From contig NZ_BMUI01000018.1 of the NCBI RefSeq assembly GCF_014650115.1, forward strand, positions 62,001-126,000: DNA of 64,000 bases, written 5' to 3'. The position numbers and the translations under genes are program-made. Below are positions 33,894-43,080 of the stretch, piece after piece; within the stretch, counting starts at the first letter, position 1; each line of letters opens with the position of its first letter. This DNA comes from Streptomyces olivaceoviridis. GTDB taxonomy: Bacteria; Actinomycetota; Actinomycetes; Streptomycetales; Streptomycetaceae. The notes beneath the pieces were generated by a model, which was given only the letters and a program-made list of their open reading frames with translations, had not been told where the DNA came from and ran no database searches.

Positions 33894-34936
33894 GTGGATC
33901 TCGGCCGAAACCTGTCGAGGAGGCGCGCCTCGCAGAGCAGCACCTGGGAGACCGGCTCTCCGCCCTCGTGGACGGAGAGCTCGGTCATGAGACGCGTGAG
34001 CGCGTCCTCGCCCACCTGGCCACCTGCGCCCGGTGCAAGGCGGAGGCGGACGCCCAGCGCGCGCTGAAGAACGTGTTCGCGGAGGCGGCCCCGCCCCCGC
34101 CCTCGGCGAGCTTCCTGGCCCGCCTCCAGGGCCTCTCCGGGGGAGGTGACCCGAACGGCGGCGGCACGCCGTCGCCCGGGGGTGGATTCCTCGGTGGTCC
34201 GGCCACGGGACCGTCCGACGCCTCCGACGCCACCGGGCCGTTCGGAGTGAGTCGCGGCGAGCGCCTCCCGTTCGGGTACGTCCCCGCCCGCGCCCCCGGC
34301 TTCCTCCCCGCCCGCGCGAACCGCGTCGCGGTTCCCGAGGACCGCGGCTTCCGCATCCATCCCGTCGGCCGCCCGGACGACGGCCGCTCCGCCTCGCGCG
34401 GGCTGCGGTTCGCGTTCGCCGCCGCCGGCGCGGTGTCGCTGGCCGCGGTCGCCCTCGGCGGCGTCACCACCTCCCTCCCCGGCGACCTGACCACGGACTT
34501 CCGCGGCGGCACCGGCGTCGGCAGCAATGTGATCCCGGCCGGCACCGGCGCGGGCGGAGGCGCGGCCACGCCGGAGACCCAGCGCCGCCGCCCGGCGGGG
34601 CCGCTGCTCGCCCAGGGCGGTGCGCCGCTCGGACCGGTCCCGGCGGCGCCGACCACCCTGTCCGCGCCGCTGCTCCCCGGAGTGCCGTCTCCCGTCGCCG
34701 GGCAGGACCGGGCCGAGCCGGTGCGCGCCGTGACCGCGCCCGTGCTGGCCGGTGTGGCCGCCGTCTCCCCGTTGATACGCAAGCTCGACGAGACCGTGGC
34801 CCTGCCGCTCGCCGACTGGTCCACCACCCCCGGAGTCGCCGGCTTCGGCCTGCTGTCCGCCCCCGTCCCCGACACCGTCCCCTCCGCCGCCCCGGCTTCC
34901 CCGGCCGCTCCCGCCGTGCCCCACCAGTCGCCCTGA
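33890..34936 (+). CDS. rseA: Zinc-binding anti-sigma factor (RseA-like), membrane anchored
   Basis: 348 residues from GTG 33890, overlapping the sigE stop. The N-terminal zinc-binding anti-sigma domain has HLATCARCK (H-x3-C-x2-C). After a Gly/Pro-rich linker there is a probable transmembrane helix near residue 170-195 (LRFAFAAAGAVSLAAVALGG), then a long extracytoplasmic Pro/Ala-rich tail. It would bind and silence the sigma factor encoded upstream. The external tail is longer than in mycobacterial RseA. Confidence 0.85.
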   Translation: MSGSRPKPVEEARLAEQHLGDRLSALVDGELGHETRERVLAHLATCARCKAEADAQRALKNVFAEAAPPPPSASFLARLQGLSGGGDPNGGGTPSPGGGFLGGPATGPSDASDATGPFGVSRGERLPFGYVPARAPGFLPARANRVAVPEDRGFRIHPVGRPDDGRSASRGLRFAFAAAGAVSLAAVALGGVTTSLPGDLTTDFRGGTGVGSNVIPAGTGAGGGAATPETQRRRPAGPLLAQGGAPLGPVPAAPTTLSAPLLPGVPSPVAGQDRAEPVRAVTAPVLAGVAAVSPLIRKLDETVALPLADWSTTPGVAGFGLLSAPVPDTVPSAAPASPAAPAVPHQSP

Positions 34937-35069
34937 CCGGCCGTTGCGCCCCGGCTCCGCGAACCTGGTTGAATCCTGTGAGACCGCTCCCGCGGCGATG
35001 ACCCGGGGGCGGTGGACGACGTTCCATGGCCGCGGCAGCGCGCGGTCGCGGCCCAGCCGTGGGGAGAGC

Positions 35070-37058
35070 ATGAACGAGGGGAACCGTGTCCCGCCGGTGG
35101 ACGGACCGGAGGGGGCGGCGGGAGTGACGCCGGCCGACCGCGTCGAGGCAGCCGGGGGCGCCCTACCGGAAGTCACCGGATCCGACGGCGACTTCGAACT
35201 GGCCAAGCCGACAGGGCTGCCGGCCGGCGCGGACGGAGGGGAGACCCACGGGGAAGGCACGGAGGGAGACATCGCGGGAGGGGCTGGGGGAGGAACCGAG
35301 GGCGGAACCGGGCCGGCCTTCCGGGGTGGCGCCGGGAGAGACAGCCGGGGTGGCGCCGGGGGAGACCTCCGCGGTGGCGCCGGTGGCGGCGTTCGGGGAG
35401 AGGCGGGTGGAGACATCCGCGGGGACGCCGATGGAGACCTCCAGGGAGGCGCCGGCGGAGACGTCCGGGAACGCGCCGGTGGAGACGCCGTAGCGGCCCG
35501 GGAGGCCGCCTGGGCGGCCCCCGTAGAGCGGCCCAAGCCGCTGCACGACCCCGACCCGTACAGCACCCCGCCGTACGGCGAACCAGGCCCCTGGGCGCCC
35601 GCGCCGCCGGTGCAGCATCCGGCGGCGACCCCGGCGCACGGAACGGTCGTGCCCGCGCCGACGACGCCACCGTCGGCCGCGCCCACGGCACCCCTGCCCG
35701 CGGCCATGGCGCACGCACCGGCCCCCGTTCCCTCCGCGCTCGCACCGCACGTGCCCGGCCCCGCGTCGGCCCCGGCCGCCCACGCACCGGCGCCCACCGC
35801 CCCCGCCGTCACCGCCCCCGCTCCGGACGGCTCCGACCCCTGGGGCCGTTACGACCCCTGGGCCGGTGGTTCCGCCAAGGAGCAGGTGCCGGCCCGGGGG
35901 CCGCTCCAGCAGACCGGTGCGGGCGTGCCGACGGAGCAGCAGCGCAAGAGGAGCGCGCGGCGCATCCTGTTCGCGTGGACCCTGGTCGTCGCCCTGTTCT
36001 CCGCGGGCGTCGGCGGAGCCGCCGGCGCCTATCTCCAGCGCGAGGGCTTCGGCGACGACGTACGGCTGCCGCAGGCCGGGAGCGTGCCGGCCGGCCGGGC
36101 GCCGGACAGCGTGGCCGGGATCGCCGCCCGCGCCCTGCCCAGCGTGGTCACGCTGCACGTCCGTGGCGCCGACGAGGCGGGCACCGGCACCGGCTTCGTG
36201 CTCGACGCCGAGGGGCACATCCTCACCAACAACCACGTGGTCGAGCCCGCCGGGACGGGCGGCGAGATATCCGTGACGTTCAGCAGCGGCGACACCGTCA
36301 AGGCCAAGGTCGTCGGCCGGGACAGCGGCTACGACCTCGCCGTGGTCCAGGTGCACGGCGTCCACGGGCTCACCCCGCTGCCCCTCGGCAACTCCGACGA
36401 CGTCAAGGTCGGTGACCCGGTCGTCGCCATCGGAGCCCCCTTCGACCTCGCCAACACGGTCACCTCCGGCATCATCAGCGCCAAGGAGCGGCCGATCACC
36501 GCCGGTGGGGAGAAGAGCGACGGCAGCGACGTGTCGTACGTCGACGCGCTCCAGACCGACGCCCCCATCAACCCGGGCAACTCCGGCGGCCCGCTGCTCG
36601 ACTCCCGGGCCCAGGTCATCGGCATCAACTCCGCCATCCGCTCCGCAGGCAGCGGCTCGGAGGCCGACGGCGGCCAGGCCGGGTCCATCGGCCTCGGCTT
36701 CGCCATACCCGTCAACCAGGCCAAGCGCGTCGCCGAGGAACTGATCAACGACGGCCACGCCACGCACCCGGTGATCGGCGTCACCCTCGACATGGGCTAC
36801 ACCGGTGACGGCGCCCGTATCGACAGCAAGAGCGCGAGCGGAGGCTCCGCCGTCACCCGGGGCGGCCCCGGCGAGCGGGCCGGGCTCAGGGCGGGCGACG
36901 TCATCACCGAGGTCGGCGGTGAGCGCGTCCACACCGGGGAGGAGCTGATCGTCAAGATCCGCGCCCACCGGCCGGGGGACCGGCTGCGGCTGACGGTCGA
37001 GCGTGACGGCATCGAGCGGGACGTGTCACTCGTGCTGGGCGCGTCGGAGCAGAACTGA
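35070..37058 (+). CDS. htrA: HtrA/DegP-like serine protease with PDZ domain
   Basis: 662 residues from ATG 35070 (GGGGAGAG upstream). A long disordered cytosolic N-terminus (Pro/Ala/Gly-rich, with octapeptide repeats at ~86-141) precedes a transmembrane helix at ~302-325 (ILFAWTLVVALFSAGVGGAA). The external trypsin-like domain has the triad His389 (NNHVV), Asp422 (YDLAVV) and Ser505 (NPGNSGGPLL). A PDZ domain follows (GGPGERAGLRAGDVITEVGG). It degrades or refolds misfolded envelope proteins and belongs to the sigE stress locus. Confidence 0.93.
   Translation: MNEGNRVPPVDGPEGAAGVTPADRVEAAGGALPEVTGSDGDFELAKPTGLPAGADGGETHGEGTEGDIAGGAGGGTEGGTGPAFRGGAGRDSRGGAGGDLRGGAGGGVRGEAGGDIRGDADGDLQGGAGGDVRERAGGDAVAAREAAWAAPVERPKPLHDPDPYSTPPYGEPGPWAPAPPVQHPAATPAHGTVVPAPTTPPSAAPTAPLPAAMAHAPAPVPSALAPHVPGPASAPAAHAPAPTAPAVTAPAPDGSDPWGRYDPWAGGSAKEQVPARGPLQQTGAGVPTEQQRKRSARRILFAWTLVVALFSAGVGGAAGAYLQREGFGDDVRLPQAGSVPAGRAPDSVAGIAARALPSVVTLHVRGADEAGTGTGFVLDAEGHILTNNHVVEPAGTGGEISVTFSSGDTVKAKVVGRDSGYDLAVVQVHGVHGLTPLPLGNSDDVKVGDPVVAIGAPFDLANTVTSGIISAKERPITAGGEKSDGSDVSYVDALQTDAPINPGNSGGPLLDSRAQVIGINSAIRSAGSGSEADGGQAGSIGLGFAIPVNQAKRVAEELINDGHATHPVIGVTLDMGYTGDGARIDSKSASGGSAVTRGGPGERAGLRAGDVITEVGGERVHTGEELIVKIRAHRPGDRLRLTVERDGIERDVSLVLGASEQN
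35325..35492 (+). repeat. 24-bp coding repeat, seven units, in htrA
   Basis: Seven 24-base units encode imperfect octapeptides of the form GGAGGDLR in the disordered cytosolic N-terminus of the HtrA protein (residues 86-141). Confidence 0.8.
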
Positions 37059-37142
37059 CAGAAGTCTCACCTCGGGACGGTACCGGTCGGACAGGAACGC
37101 CGGGTACCGTTGAGCGACCGAGGACATCGCAAGGAGCGTCAG

Positions 37143-37610
37143 GTGTTCAATGACATAGGACCACTGGAGCTGGTGACGATCATCGTGCTCGCCGTGCTCG
37201 TCTTCGGTCCGGACAAGCTCCCGAAGGTCATCCAGGACGTGATGCGCACGATCCGGAAGATCCGCGAGTTCTCGGAGAGCGCGAAGCAGGACATCCGTAG
37301 CGAGCTGGGTCCCGAGTTCAAGGACTTCGAGTTCGAGGATCTCAACCCCAAGACGTTCATCCGCAAGCAGCTGGACAACGACGAACTGGGGCTCAAGGAG
37401 ATCCGCAACGGCTTCGACCTGAAGAAGGAGATGGCGGAGGTCACGGACGCGGTCCACGGCCGCGACGGTTCGTCCTCCTCGTCCCCTTCCCCGTCGTCCC
37501 CGTCGTCCCCGTCGTCCCCGTCGTCCTCCGGCGGGCGCGTCGACATGACCAAGAAGCCCGAGACGCCCGGGGGCGACGAGCGCCCGCCCTTCGACGCGGA
37601 CGCCACGTAA
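37143..37610 (+). CDS. tatB: Sec-independent (twin-arginine) translocase subunit TatB
   Basis: 155 residues from GTG 37143 with AAGGAG 7 bases upstream; the earlier in-frame start at 37110 would spoil the N-terminus. It starts VFNDIGPLELVTIIVLAVLV, with the short helix, hinge FGPDKLP and amphipathic helix VIQDVMRTIRKIREFS that define TatA/B proteins. TatB recognises twin-arginine precursors with TatC. A Ser/Pro run near residue 118-135 is encoded by a 9-bp tandem repeat. It closes the sigE-rseA-htrA-tatB block. Confidence 0.92.
   Translation: MFNDIGPLELVTIIVLAVLVFGPDKLPKVIQDVMRTIRKIREFSESAKQDIRSELGPEFKDFEFEDLNPKTFIRKQLDNDELGLKEIRNGFDLKKEMAEVTDAVHGRDGSSSSSPSPSSPSSPSSPSSSGGRVDMTKKPETPGGDERPPFDADAT
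37487..37525 (+). repeat. 9-bp tandem repeat in tatB
   Basis: Tandem units of the type CGTCGTCCC encode Ser-Pro-Ser repeats in the C-terminal tail of TatB. It is a slippage-prone tract in an otherwise non-repetitive gene. Confidence 0.7.
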
Positions 37611-37859
37611 GCGCGTCCGCCGGCGCTCCCCCGCCGACACGCGCACGCGTGCGTACGCCGCGCACGTGACGCGTTTCATACCGCACGCCCGTCGCGCACG
37701 GCCCGCACGGGCCGTTCGCGCGACCCACGCGTCCGGCGCCTGCCCTGCTGCCCTCAGTGGTGTGGATATGCTGCCGAGTTGTTGTGCGGACCGGACGCGT
37801 ACGCCCGAATGGGGGGCGGGCCACCCCGGTTCGACGAGAGCGAGGAGGCGTCCGGGTAG

Positions 37860-38525
37860 ATGGAGACGACGAGTCGGGTGGGCGCGCAGGTGCCGGCCGC
37901 GGAGGGCGGACAGCAACTCCCCTCCGCCCGGAGTACGGTCGACGGTTACCTGCGGGCGCCCTTCCCGTGGTACGGGCTCGACGAGGCGTTCACGGGGCCG
38001 CGTTGGCTGATGCAGGTCGGCACGGCCGCCGACGGTGCCGTCGAGCACGGTTCGGTCGGGCACGGCGACGAGCCCTCGGTGCGGGGCGAGACCGGCTCCG
38101 CCGGCGAGCCCCGGGAGAAGTTCGCGGTCGTGGTCACCGTCGCCGCGCAGCCGTCCCGGCGGAGCGCCGACGGTACGGGGCTGCTGGAGGCCACCTCGGT
38201 GTCCTCGGCGGCGTGGCTGGCCGGAGTGGGGCTGCTGTCGTTCACATGGCCCGGGCAGATGGACCACAGCCTGCGGGACGACTGGCTGGACCAGCAGACG
38301 GAGACGGCGTGGGCCCTGGCCGACGACCTGGAGGGCCCGGAGTGGTCCCGGCTCTCCCTGCCCGTCGACGGGGTGTCCGCCTCGTTCCACTACCGGGAGT
38401 CCGAGTACGGCTGGGTGCTGGCCGGCACCACGGAGGCGGGGGTGCACCTGGGCGCGTACGGGCGGGGGATGAGCGCGTACGGCCTCGGCTTCGCCGCGAT
38501 CAAGGACATCGCCGCCTACGCGTGA
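37860..38525 (+). CDS. Conserved hypothetical protein, 221 residues
   Basis: From ATG 37860; AGCGAGGAGGCG lies ~10-20 bases upstream. No signal peptide or membrane helix. The sequence has a structured feel (PFPWYGLDEAFTGPRWLMQV, WLAGVGLLSFTWPGQMDH, SASFHYRESEYGWVLAG), and I recognise it only as a conserved Streptomyces protein found after tatB. It may be a small alpha/beta protein; no catalytic motif is visible. Confidence 0.72.
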   Translation: METTSRVGAQVPAAEGGQQLPSARSTVDGYLRAPFPWYGLDEAFTGPRWLMQVGTAADGAVEHGSVGHGDEPSVRGETGSAGEPREKFAVVVTVAAQPSRRSADGTGLLEATSVSSAAWLAGVGLLSFTWPGQMDHSLRDDWLDQQTETAWALADDLEGPEWSRLSLPVDGVSASFHYRESEYGWVLAGTTEAGVHLGAYGRGMSAYGLGFAAIKDIAAYA

Positions 38526-38570
38526 CGGGCCGGGCCCGGGTGTGGTGGCCGCCCGGGCCCGGCCGGCCGT

Positions 38571-41192
38571 TCAGTGGGTCAGGCTCTTGAAGATCGTCAC
38601 GACGGCCGCGAGCTGGGCCAGGATCCAGGTGATCCCTACGGACAAGCCGCGCAGCTGGTGGATGGACAGCAGCAGGGCGAAACCGCTGGGCCAGTACTTC
38701 CGTTCCTTCTGGAACGTCGCCAGGTCCATCCAGATGCTGGTGAGTGTCAGGATGACGAGCAGGAGCGCGGCGTACAACAGGAGCTGGCGGGGGTCCGTGT
38801 CCATGATCTGGATGAGCGCGGCGGCCAGCACCGCGGGAAATCCGTAGGCAGCGGTGAGCAGCCAGGCCCGTGCCTGGCTGCGGTGTCCGGGCAGCAGACG
38901 CCACAGCGCCCCCAGCGTGAAGCCGGCGACCGCCCACCCCAGCTGGTAGAGAATCAGGTCCGCGGCGAACTCCGGGAGGCCGATGGGGGAGTACAGGGCT
39001 TGCTGTCGCGCGTAGGAATCCCGTGCCTCGTAGTAGACGAGCAGCACGGTGGCCGGCGTTCCGAACCAGAACGCCAGACGTGCCGCGCGCACCGCGTTGG
39101 ACCACCAGTGCCCCTCCGGTCCCCAGGCCAGGGCGATGTCCAGCACCGAGATCTGCTCCGGCGGGTCGGCTCCTTCGCACGCGGTGACCACCCACTGGTG
39201 CAGCCCGTTCAGTTTCTCTTCCAACTGCTCGCCGGTCACTCCGGCGGCGCGGCCCTGGTCCAGCAGGTGCATCTGATGGTTCGCGTTGCGGTATTGGCGG
39301 GCCTTCTCCAGCAGTTCGCTCCTGTCCTGCTTGCTGGCCAGCCGCACCCGGTAGAAGCGGTCCCCCATCCGGCTCAGCACGGACCACCGCCGTCCCAGGG
39401 CGAGGAGGACGTACAGGGCGAGGATGTTCAGCCCCAGCCAGACGCCGTACAGCGCGCCGGCGCCCGCGAACCTCGCGGCCCGGATGCCGACGAAGAAGGC
39501 GAACAAGGAGACGGTCAGCAGGAGATCCGGCTTGCTCGGCCCCAGGGGGGATCGCTCGTGTCCCTGGAGGCCGTGTGTCCGGGGCGGTCTGCTGCGAAAG
39601 CGGAGCAGGGCCAGCAGGGCGATTCCCGTCAGCACCCAGCTGTAGGCGTAGAGCCATCTCAGGTCGGTGTAGAAGAAATTCGCGAACGTGTGGCTCAGGG
39701 ACGCGTTGTGAGCGGAGGGGTCAGGTTGCTCGACGAGCCAGTTGACGCGCTTCCACCGTCGTTCGTTCACCCACCAGGCGCATGCGAGGAGTGCCACGGC
39801 GACGGCGGCCAGCAGGCTTCCGACGACGGCCACGCACCGGACGGGGGCTTCGTCCCACCGCCTGGTCCAGCGTCGCCCCTGGAGCAGTCCTCCCTCACGC
39901 ACGAAGCGCCAGGCCCAGGCGGCCATCGCGGCCAGCCACAACCACACGGTCACCAGCCCCAGCAGGGCGAGCCCGGTGCGGCCGAAGGCGGTCGTCGTCT
40001 TCGGTCCCAGGCCCCCGGGAAGCCCGAAGACATCGTGGGCCAGGAGCACCAGCAGGCCGATGCCCGCCACCGCACACGTGGTCGCCGTGACGGCGAGTGC
40101 CTGACGATGCTGGACATCTGCCGGCCGGGCCGGCTCGTCCGGGCCGGCGCCGGCCGAGGTCCGTGACGCGCCCACGCTCCACGGGCGGGCGGCGAAGACC
40201 AGGACCACGCCCGCGGGAATGCACAGAAGGGCGTGCCATCGGGGGGAGAACCGGCCCTGCGGGACGAACAGGAGCAGTGCCAGAGCGACCCCCGCGCTCA
40301 GCCCGGCCCACTCCAGCAGTGTGCGCGTGAAGCTGACGTCCTGTCGGGAGCCGGTGTCCGGGGGGTCCGCCGTGGACCGCCGGGCCACCTCCCGCCGCGC
40401 TGGCCGCCGTGCCGCTCCGGGCCCGGTGGCTGCCTCGGCGGGCTCGGCACGGAGTGCGGCCACGACGATCAGGATCGAGGCGCACACCCACCACGAGGCG
40501 ATGCCCGCGGTGGCCCAGATCGACTGACCGAGCTTCATCGGCAGCAAGCGCTGCCAGGGTGGATCGACCTCCACCTGCACCTCTTCGGGCAGCGCGTTCT
40601 TCCACACCAGCTGGTTCCCGGTGGAGGACGACGCGTGCTCCACGAGGTCGTTGAAACTGAGGCCGCCCAGATCGACCTCGATCCGCTTCCACCGGATGGT
40701 CTGGAGCGTCGGCGGCCACAGGTAGATCATCCATGTCCTCCCCGTGGGGATGACCTGCCAAGGACCCACGAGGACGGGATTTTCCGAGGTGATCCAGTCG
40801 TAGGCGACGTAGTGCACCGTGACCGAGGTGTCGGTGGCGGTCACCACCGGGTCGTGGGGGCGCCATTCGCTCCGTTCCCCGGGTGCCTCGTCCCCGAGCA
40901 GCAGGCATCGCATCGCCTGGCGGTACTGCGGGGACTTGTCACCGAAGGTCAGATGCCGGGCGTGCGGCCACTGTCTGGGCACCCGCACCGTCATGTCGGA
41001 AACAGTCCGGGGAGTTGAGAGCTTGTGCTGCTCCAGCCGCAGTGTGGCGCTGACGGTGCTTCCCCTGAGGCGGTCCGACATGCAGTCGGTACCGGCATCG
41101 CGCTGTCGCGCCTGAGCCGGTCCGCACTCCCCCGCCCATGCCACCAGCACCAGGAGCGGCAGCAGCAGCCGCCACCACCGAGTCATCGCCAT
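38571..41192 (-). CDS. Large polytopic membrane protein with signal peptide (DUF6185-like), accessory
   Basis: 873 residues from ATG 41192 (GAGAGGTG ~10 bases upstream); ATG 41186 is an alternative. A signal peptide (WWRLLLPLLVLVAWAGECGP) is followed by a ~200-residue external domain with two conserved-looking cysteines (DCMSDR, MRCLLLG). Roughly twelve to fourteen membrane helices follow, in two blocks separated by a hydrophilic segment around residues 630-690. It interrupts a gene order otherwise conserved with mycobacteria, so it was probably inserted. I think it belongs to DUF6185, but I am not certain; no function can be assigned. Confidence 0.7.
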   Translation of the reverse strand: MAMTRWWRLLLPLLVLVAWAGECGPAQARQRDAGTDCMSDRLRGSTVSATLRLEQHKLSTPRTVSDMTVRVPRQWPHARHLTFGDKSPQYRQAMRCLLLGDEAPGERSEWRPHDPVVTATDTSVTVHYVAYDWITSENPVLVGPWQVIPTGRTWMIYLWPPTLQTIRWKRIEVDLGGLSFNDLVEHASSSTGNQLVWKNALPEEVQVEVDPPWQRLLPMKLGQSIWATAGIASWWVCASILIVVAALRAEPAEAATGPGAARRPARREVARRSTADPPDTGSRQDVSFTRTLLEWAGLSAGVALALLLFVPQGRFSPRWHALLCIPAGVVLVFAARPWSVGASRTSAGAGPDEPARPADVQHRQALAVTATTCAVAGIGLLVLLAHDVFGLPGGLGPKTTTAFGRTGLALLGLVTVWLWLAAMAAWAWRFVREGGLLQGRRWTRRWDEAPVRCVAVVGSLLAAVAVALLACAWWVNERRWKRVNWLVEQPDPSAHNASLSHTFANFFYTDLRWLYAYSWVLTGIALLALLRFRSRPPRTHGLQGHERSPLGPSKPDLLLTVSLFAFFVGIRAARFAGAGALYGVWLGLNILALYVLLALGRRWSVLSRMGDRFYRVRLASKQDRSELLEKARQYRNANHQMHLLDQGRAAGVTGEQLEEKLNGLHQWVVTACEGADPPEQISVLDIALAWGPEGHWWSNAVRAARLAFWFGTPATVLLVYYEARDSYARQQALYSPIGLPEFAADLILYQLGWAVAGFTLGALWRLLPGHRSQARAWLLTAAYGFPAVLAAALIQIMDTDPRQLLLYAALLLVILTLTSIWMDLATFQKERKYWPSGFALLLSIHQLRGLSVGITWILAQLAAVVTIFKSLTH

Positions 41193-41370
41193 AGGGCTGA
41201 CACCTCTCCATGTCCCCGGCGAATGTAGACAAAGCGGTGTGTATGTCATGCTCAGACACACGGCGGATCGCCGACACGCACCTGCTTGGGCGTGCCAGTG
41301 GCATTTGCGGGGGCGGGTTCGGCGTCCGACAATGGAAGCCGCTGACCGTCAGTCGATTGACGGAGGACCC

Positions 41371-41772
41371 ATGACCGACACCGAAACGGGCGTCCCGCGG
41401 AATCCGCTTCCCCGCTTCGAGGAGGCCGAAGGACTGGGGCCCCAGGACGCCGAGTTCGTCGAGGATCTGGTGGCGGTGCTGGCCAAGCACGGGAATCTGG
41501 ACCGGTTCGGCCTCTGCCTGTTGCACGACCACTTCCCGCTCCGCGCCGGCGAAGTGCTGGTGGAGACGAACGACCCCGTGGCCCGCACACTGCACGCCCA
41601 TGTCGAGAAGGCGGACAGGACGCAGCACACCAAAGCATCGCAATGGCGGTTCGTGCCGCATGCCGGCCGGGAGCCGGGCGCGGGGTCCGCGGACGGCTCC
41701 TTCCAGGAGATCATGCTGTGCACCACGCTCGACCTCTGCCCCGGGCGCACGGACGACCGCGACGGCCGTTGA
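41371..41772 (+). CDS. Hypothetical protein, 133 residues
   Basis: ATG 41371 preceded by GGAGGA. A soluble acidic protein with several His and Cys residues (FGLCLLHDHFPL, LCTTLDLCPG). It resembles small hypothetical proteins paired with uncharacterised Streptomyces membrane proteins, but I cannot name a family. It is divergent from the large membrane protein gene, and the two together form a short accessory insertion. Its stop is the first base group of a short tandem repeat. Confidence 0.65.
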   Translation: MTDTETGVPRNPLPRFEEAEGLGPQDAEFVEDLVAVLAKHGNLDRFGLCLLHDHFPLRAGEVLVETNDPVARTLHAHVEKADRTQHTKASQWRFVPHAGREPGAGSADGSFQEIMLCTTLDLCPGRTDDRDGR

Positions 41773-41872
41773 GCGCGCCGGGTACGGCGACAGGGACGCC
41801 GTCCTGAGCGCTCCGGATAGGCGACAGGGGCGCCGTCCTGAGCGCTCCGGGTACGGCGAAGGGGCGCCGCCC
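41770..41872 (+). repeat. 34/35-bp tandem repeat, three units
   Basis: Units at 41770-41804, 41805-41838 and 41839-41872 all begin TGAGCGC.CCGG and end GCCGTCC or GCCGCCC. The first unit contains the stop codon of the upstream gene, and the last contains the left arm of the terminator hairpin. This suggests duplication of a gene end. Confidence 0.8.
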
Positions 41873-41895
41873 GTGCGGACGACGCCCCTTCGCCG
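41854..41895. terminator. Bidirectional hairpin terminator
   Basis: Perfect 13-bp arms CGGCGAAGGGGCG / CGCCCCTTCGCCG with a 16-base loop, between convergent genes. The arm is part of the third tandem repeat unit. Confidence 0.8.
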
Positions 41896-41903
41896 TGGCA
41901 GAC

Positions 41904-43037
41904 CTAGAACTTGTTCTTCGGCGTGATCCCCAGCGACAGCCCCGCCAGCCCCCGCTGCCGCCCGCCCAGCTTGCCGGCGATCGCGCGCAGCGCGGAGCCC
42001 GCCGGGGAGTCCGGGTCGGTCAGGACGACCGGCTTGCCCTCGTCACCGCCCTCGCGGAGGCGGACGTCGATCGGGATGCTGCCGAGGACGGGCACGGACG
42101 TGCCCGTGGTGCGGGTGAGACCGTCGGCGACCAGCTGGCCGCCGCCCGTGCCGAAGACGTCGACCATCTCGCCGCAGTGCGGGCAGGGCAGGCCGGACAT
42201 GTTCTCGACCACGCCGACGATCTTCTGGTGGGTCTGTACGGCGATGGAGCCGGCCCGCTCGGCCACCTCGGCCGCCGCCTGCTGCGGGGTCGTGACGACC
42301 AGGATCTCGGCGTTCGGGACCAGCTGCGCGACGGAGATCGCGATGTCGCCGGTGCCGGGCGGGAGGTCCAGCAGCAGGACGTCCAGGTCGCCCCAGTAGA
42401 CGTCCGCCAGGAACTGCTGGAGCGCGCGGTGCAGCATCGGGCCGCGCCAGACGACCGGGGCGTTGCCGGGCGTGAACATGCCGATGGAGATGACCTTCAC
42501 GCCGTTCGCGGACGGCGGCATGATCATGTTCTCGACCTGGGTGGGCCGGCCGTCGGCGCCCAGCATGCGCGGCACGCTGTGGCCGTAGATGTCCGCGTCC
42601 ACGACGCCGACCTTCAGGCCGTCGGCCGCCATCGCCGAGGCCAGGTTCACCGTCACCGAGGACTTGCCGACGCCGCCCTTGCCGGACGCGACCGCGTAGA
42701 CCCGGGTGAGGCTGCCCGGCTTGGCGAAGGGGACCTCGCGCTCGGCCTGGCCGCCGCGCAGGGCCGCCGCCAGTTCCTTGCGCTGCTCGTCGCTCATCAC
42801 GTCCAGGGTGACGTCGACGCGGGTGACGCCCTCGACCCGGGAGACCGCCTCGGTGACGCGCTGCGTGATGGTGTCCCGCATCGGGCAGCCGGACACCGTC
42901 AGGTACACGGTGACCGCGACCGCTCCGTCCGCGCCGATCTCCACCGATTTGACCATCCCGAGTTCGGTGATCGGGCGGTTGATCTCGGGGTCGTTCACCG
43001 TCGCCAGTGCCTCGCGCACCGCGTCTTCCGTAGCCAT
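41904..43037 (-). CDS. mrp: Mrp/NBP35-type P-loop ATPase (Fe-S cluster carrier)
   Basis: 377 residues from ATG 43037. The N-terminal MIP18/DUF59 domain (NDPEINRPITELGMV, SGCPMRDTI) is followed by an ATPase with the deviant Walker A SGKGGVGKSS and Walker B LLLDLPPGTGD. The Cys pair CPHC in SGLPCPHCGEMVDVFG would bridge a [4Fe-4S] cluster at the dimer interface. ApbC/Mrp proteins load clusters onto apoproteins. TACCAT lies 8 bases before the ATG and no ribosome binding site is seen, so the transcript may be leaderless. Confidence 0.94.
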   Translation of the reverse strand: MATEDAVREALATVNDPEINRPITELGMVKSVEIGADGAVAVTVYLTVSGCPMRDTITQRVTEAVSRVEGVTRVDVTLDVMSDEQRKELAAALRGGQAEREVPFAKPGSLTRVYAVASGKGGVGKSSVTVNLASAMAADGLKVGVVDADIYGHSVPRMLGADGRPTQVENMIMPPSANGVKVISIGMFTPGNAPVVWRGPMLHRALQQFLADVYWGDLDVLLLDLPPGTGDIAISVAQLVPNAEILVVTTPQQAAAEVAERAGSIAVQTHQKIVGVVENMSGLPCPHCGEMVDVFGTGGGQLVADGLTRTTGTSVPVLGSIPIDVRLREGGDEGKPVVLTDPDSPAGSALRAIAGKLGGRQRGLAGLSLGITPKNKF

Positions 43038-43080
43038 AAGGACGATGGTACGGCGCGCCGAGGGGCGTCCGGGATGCCCC

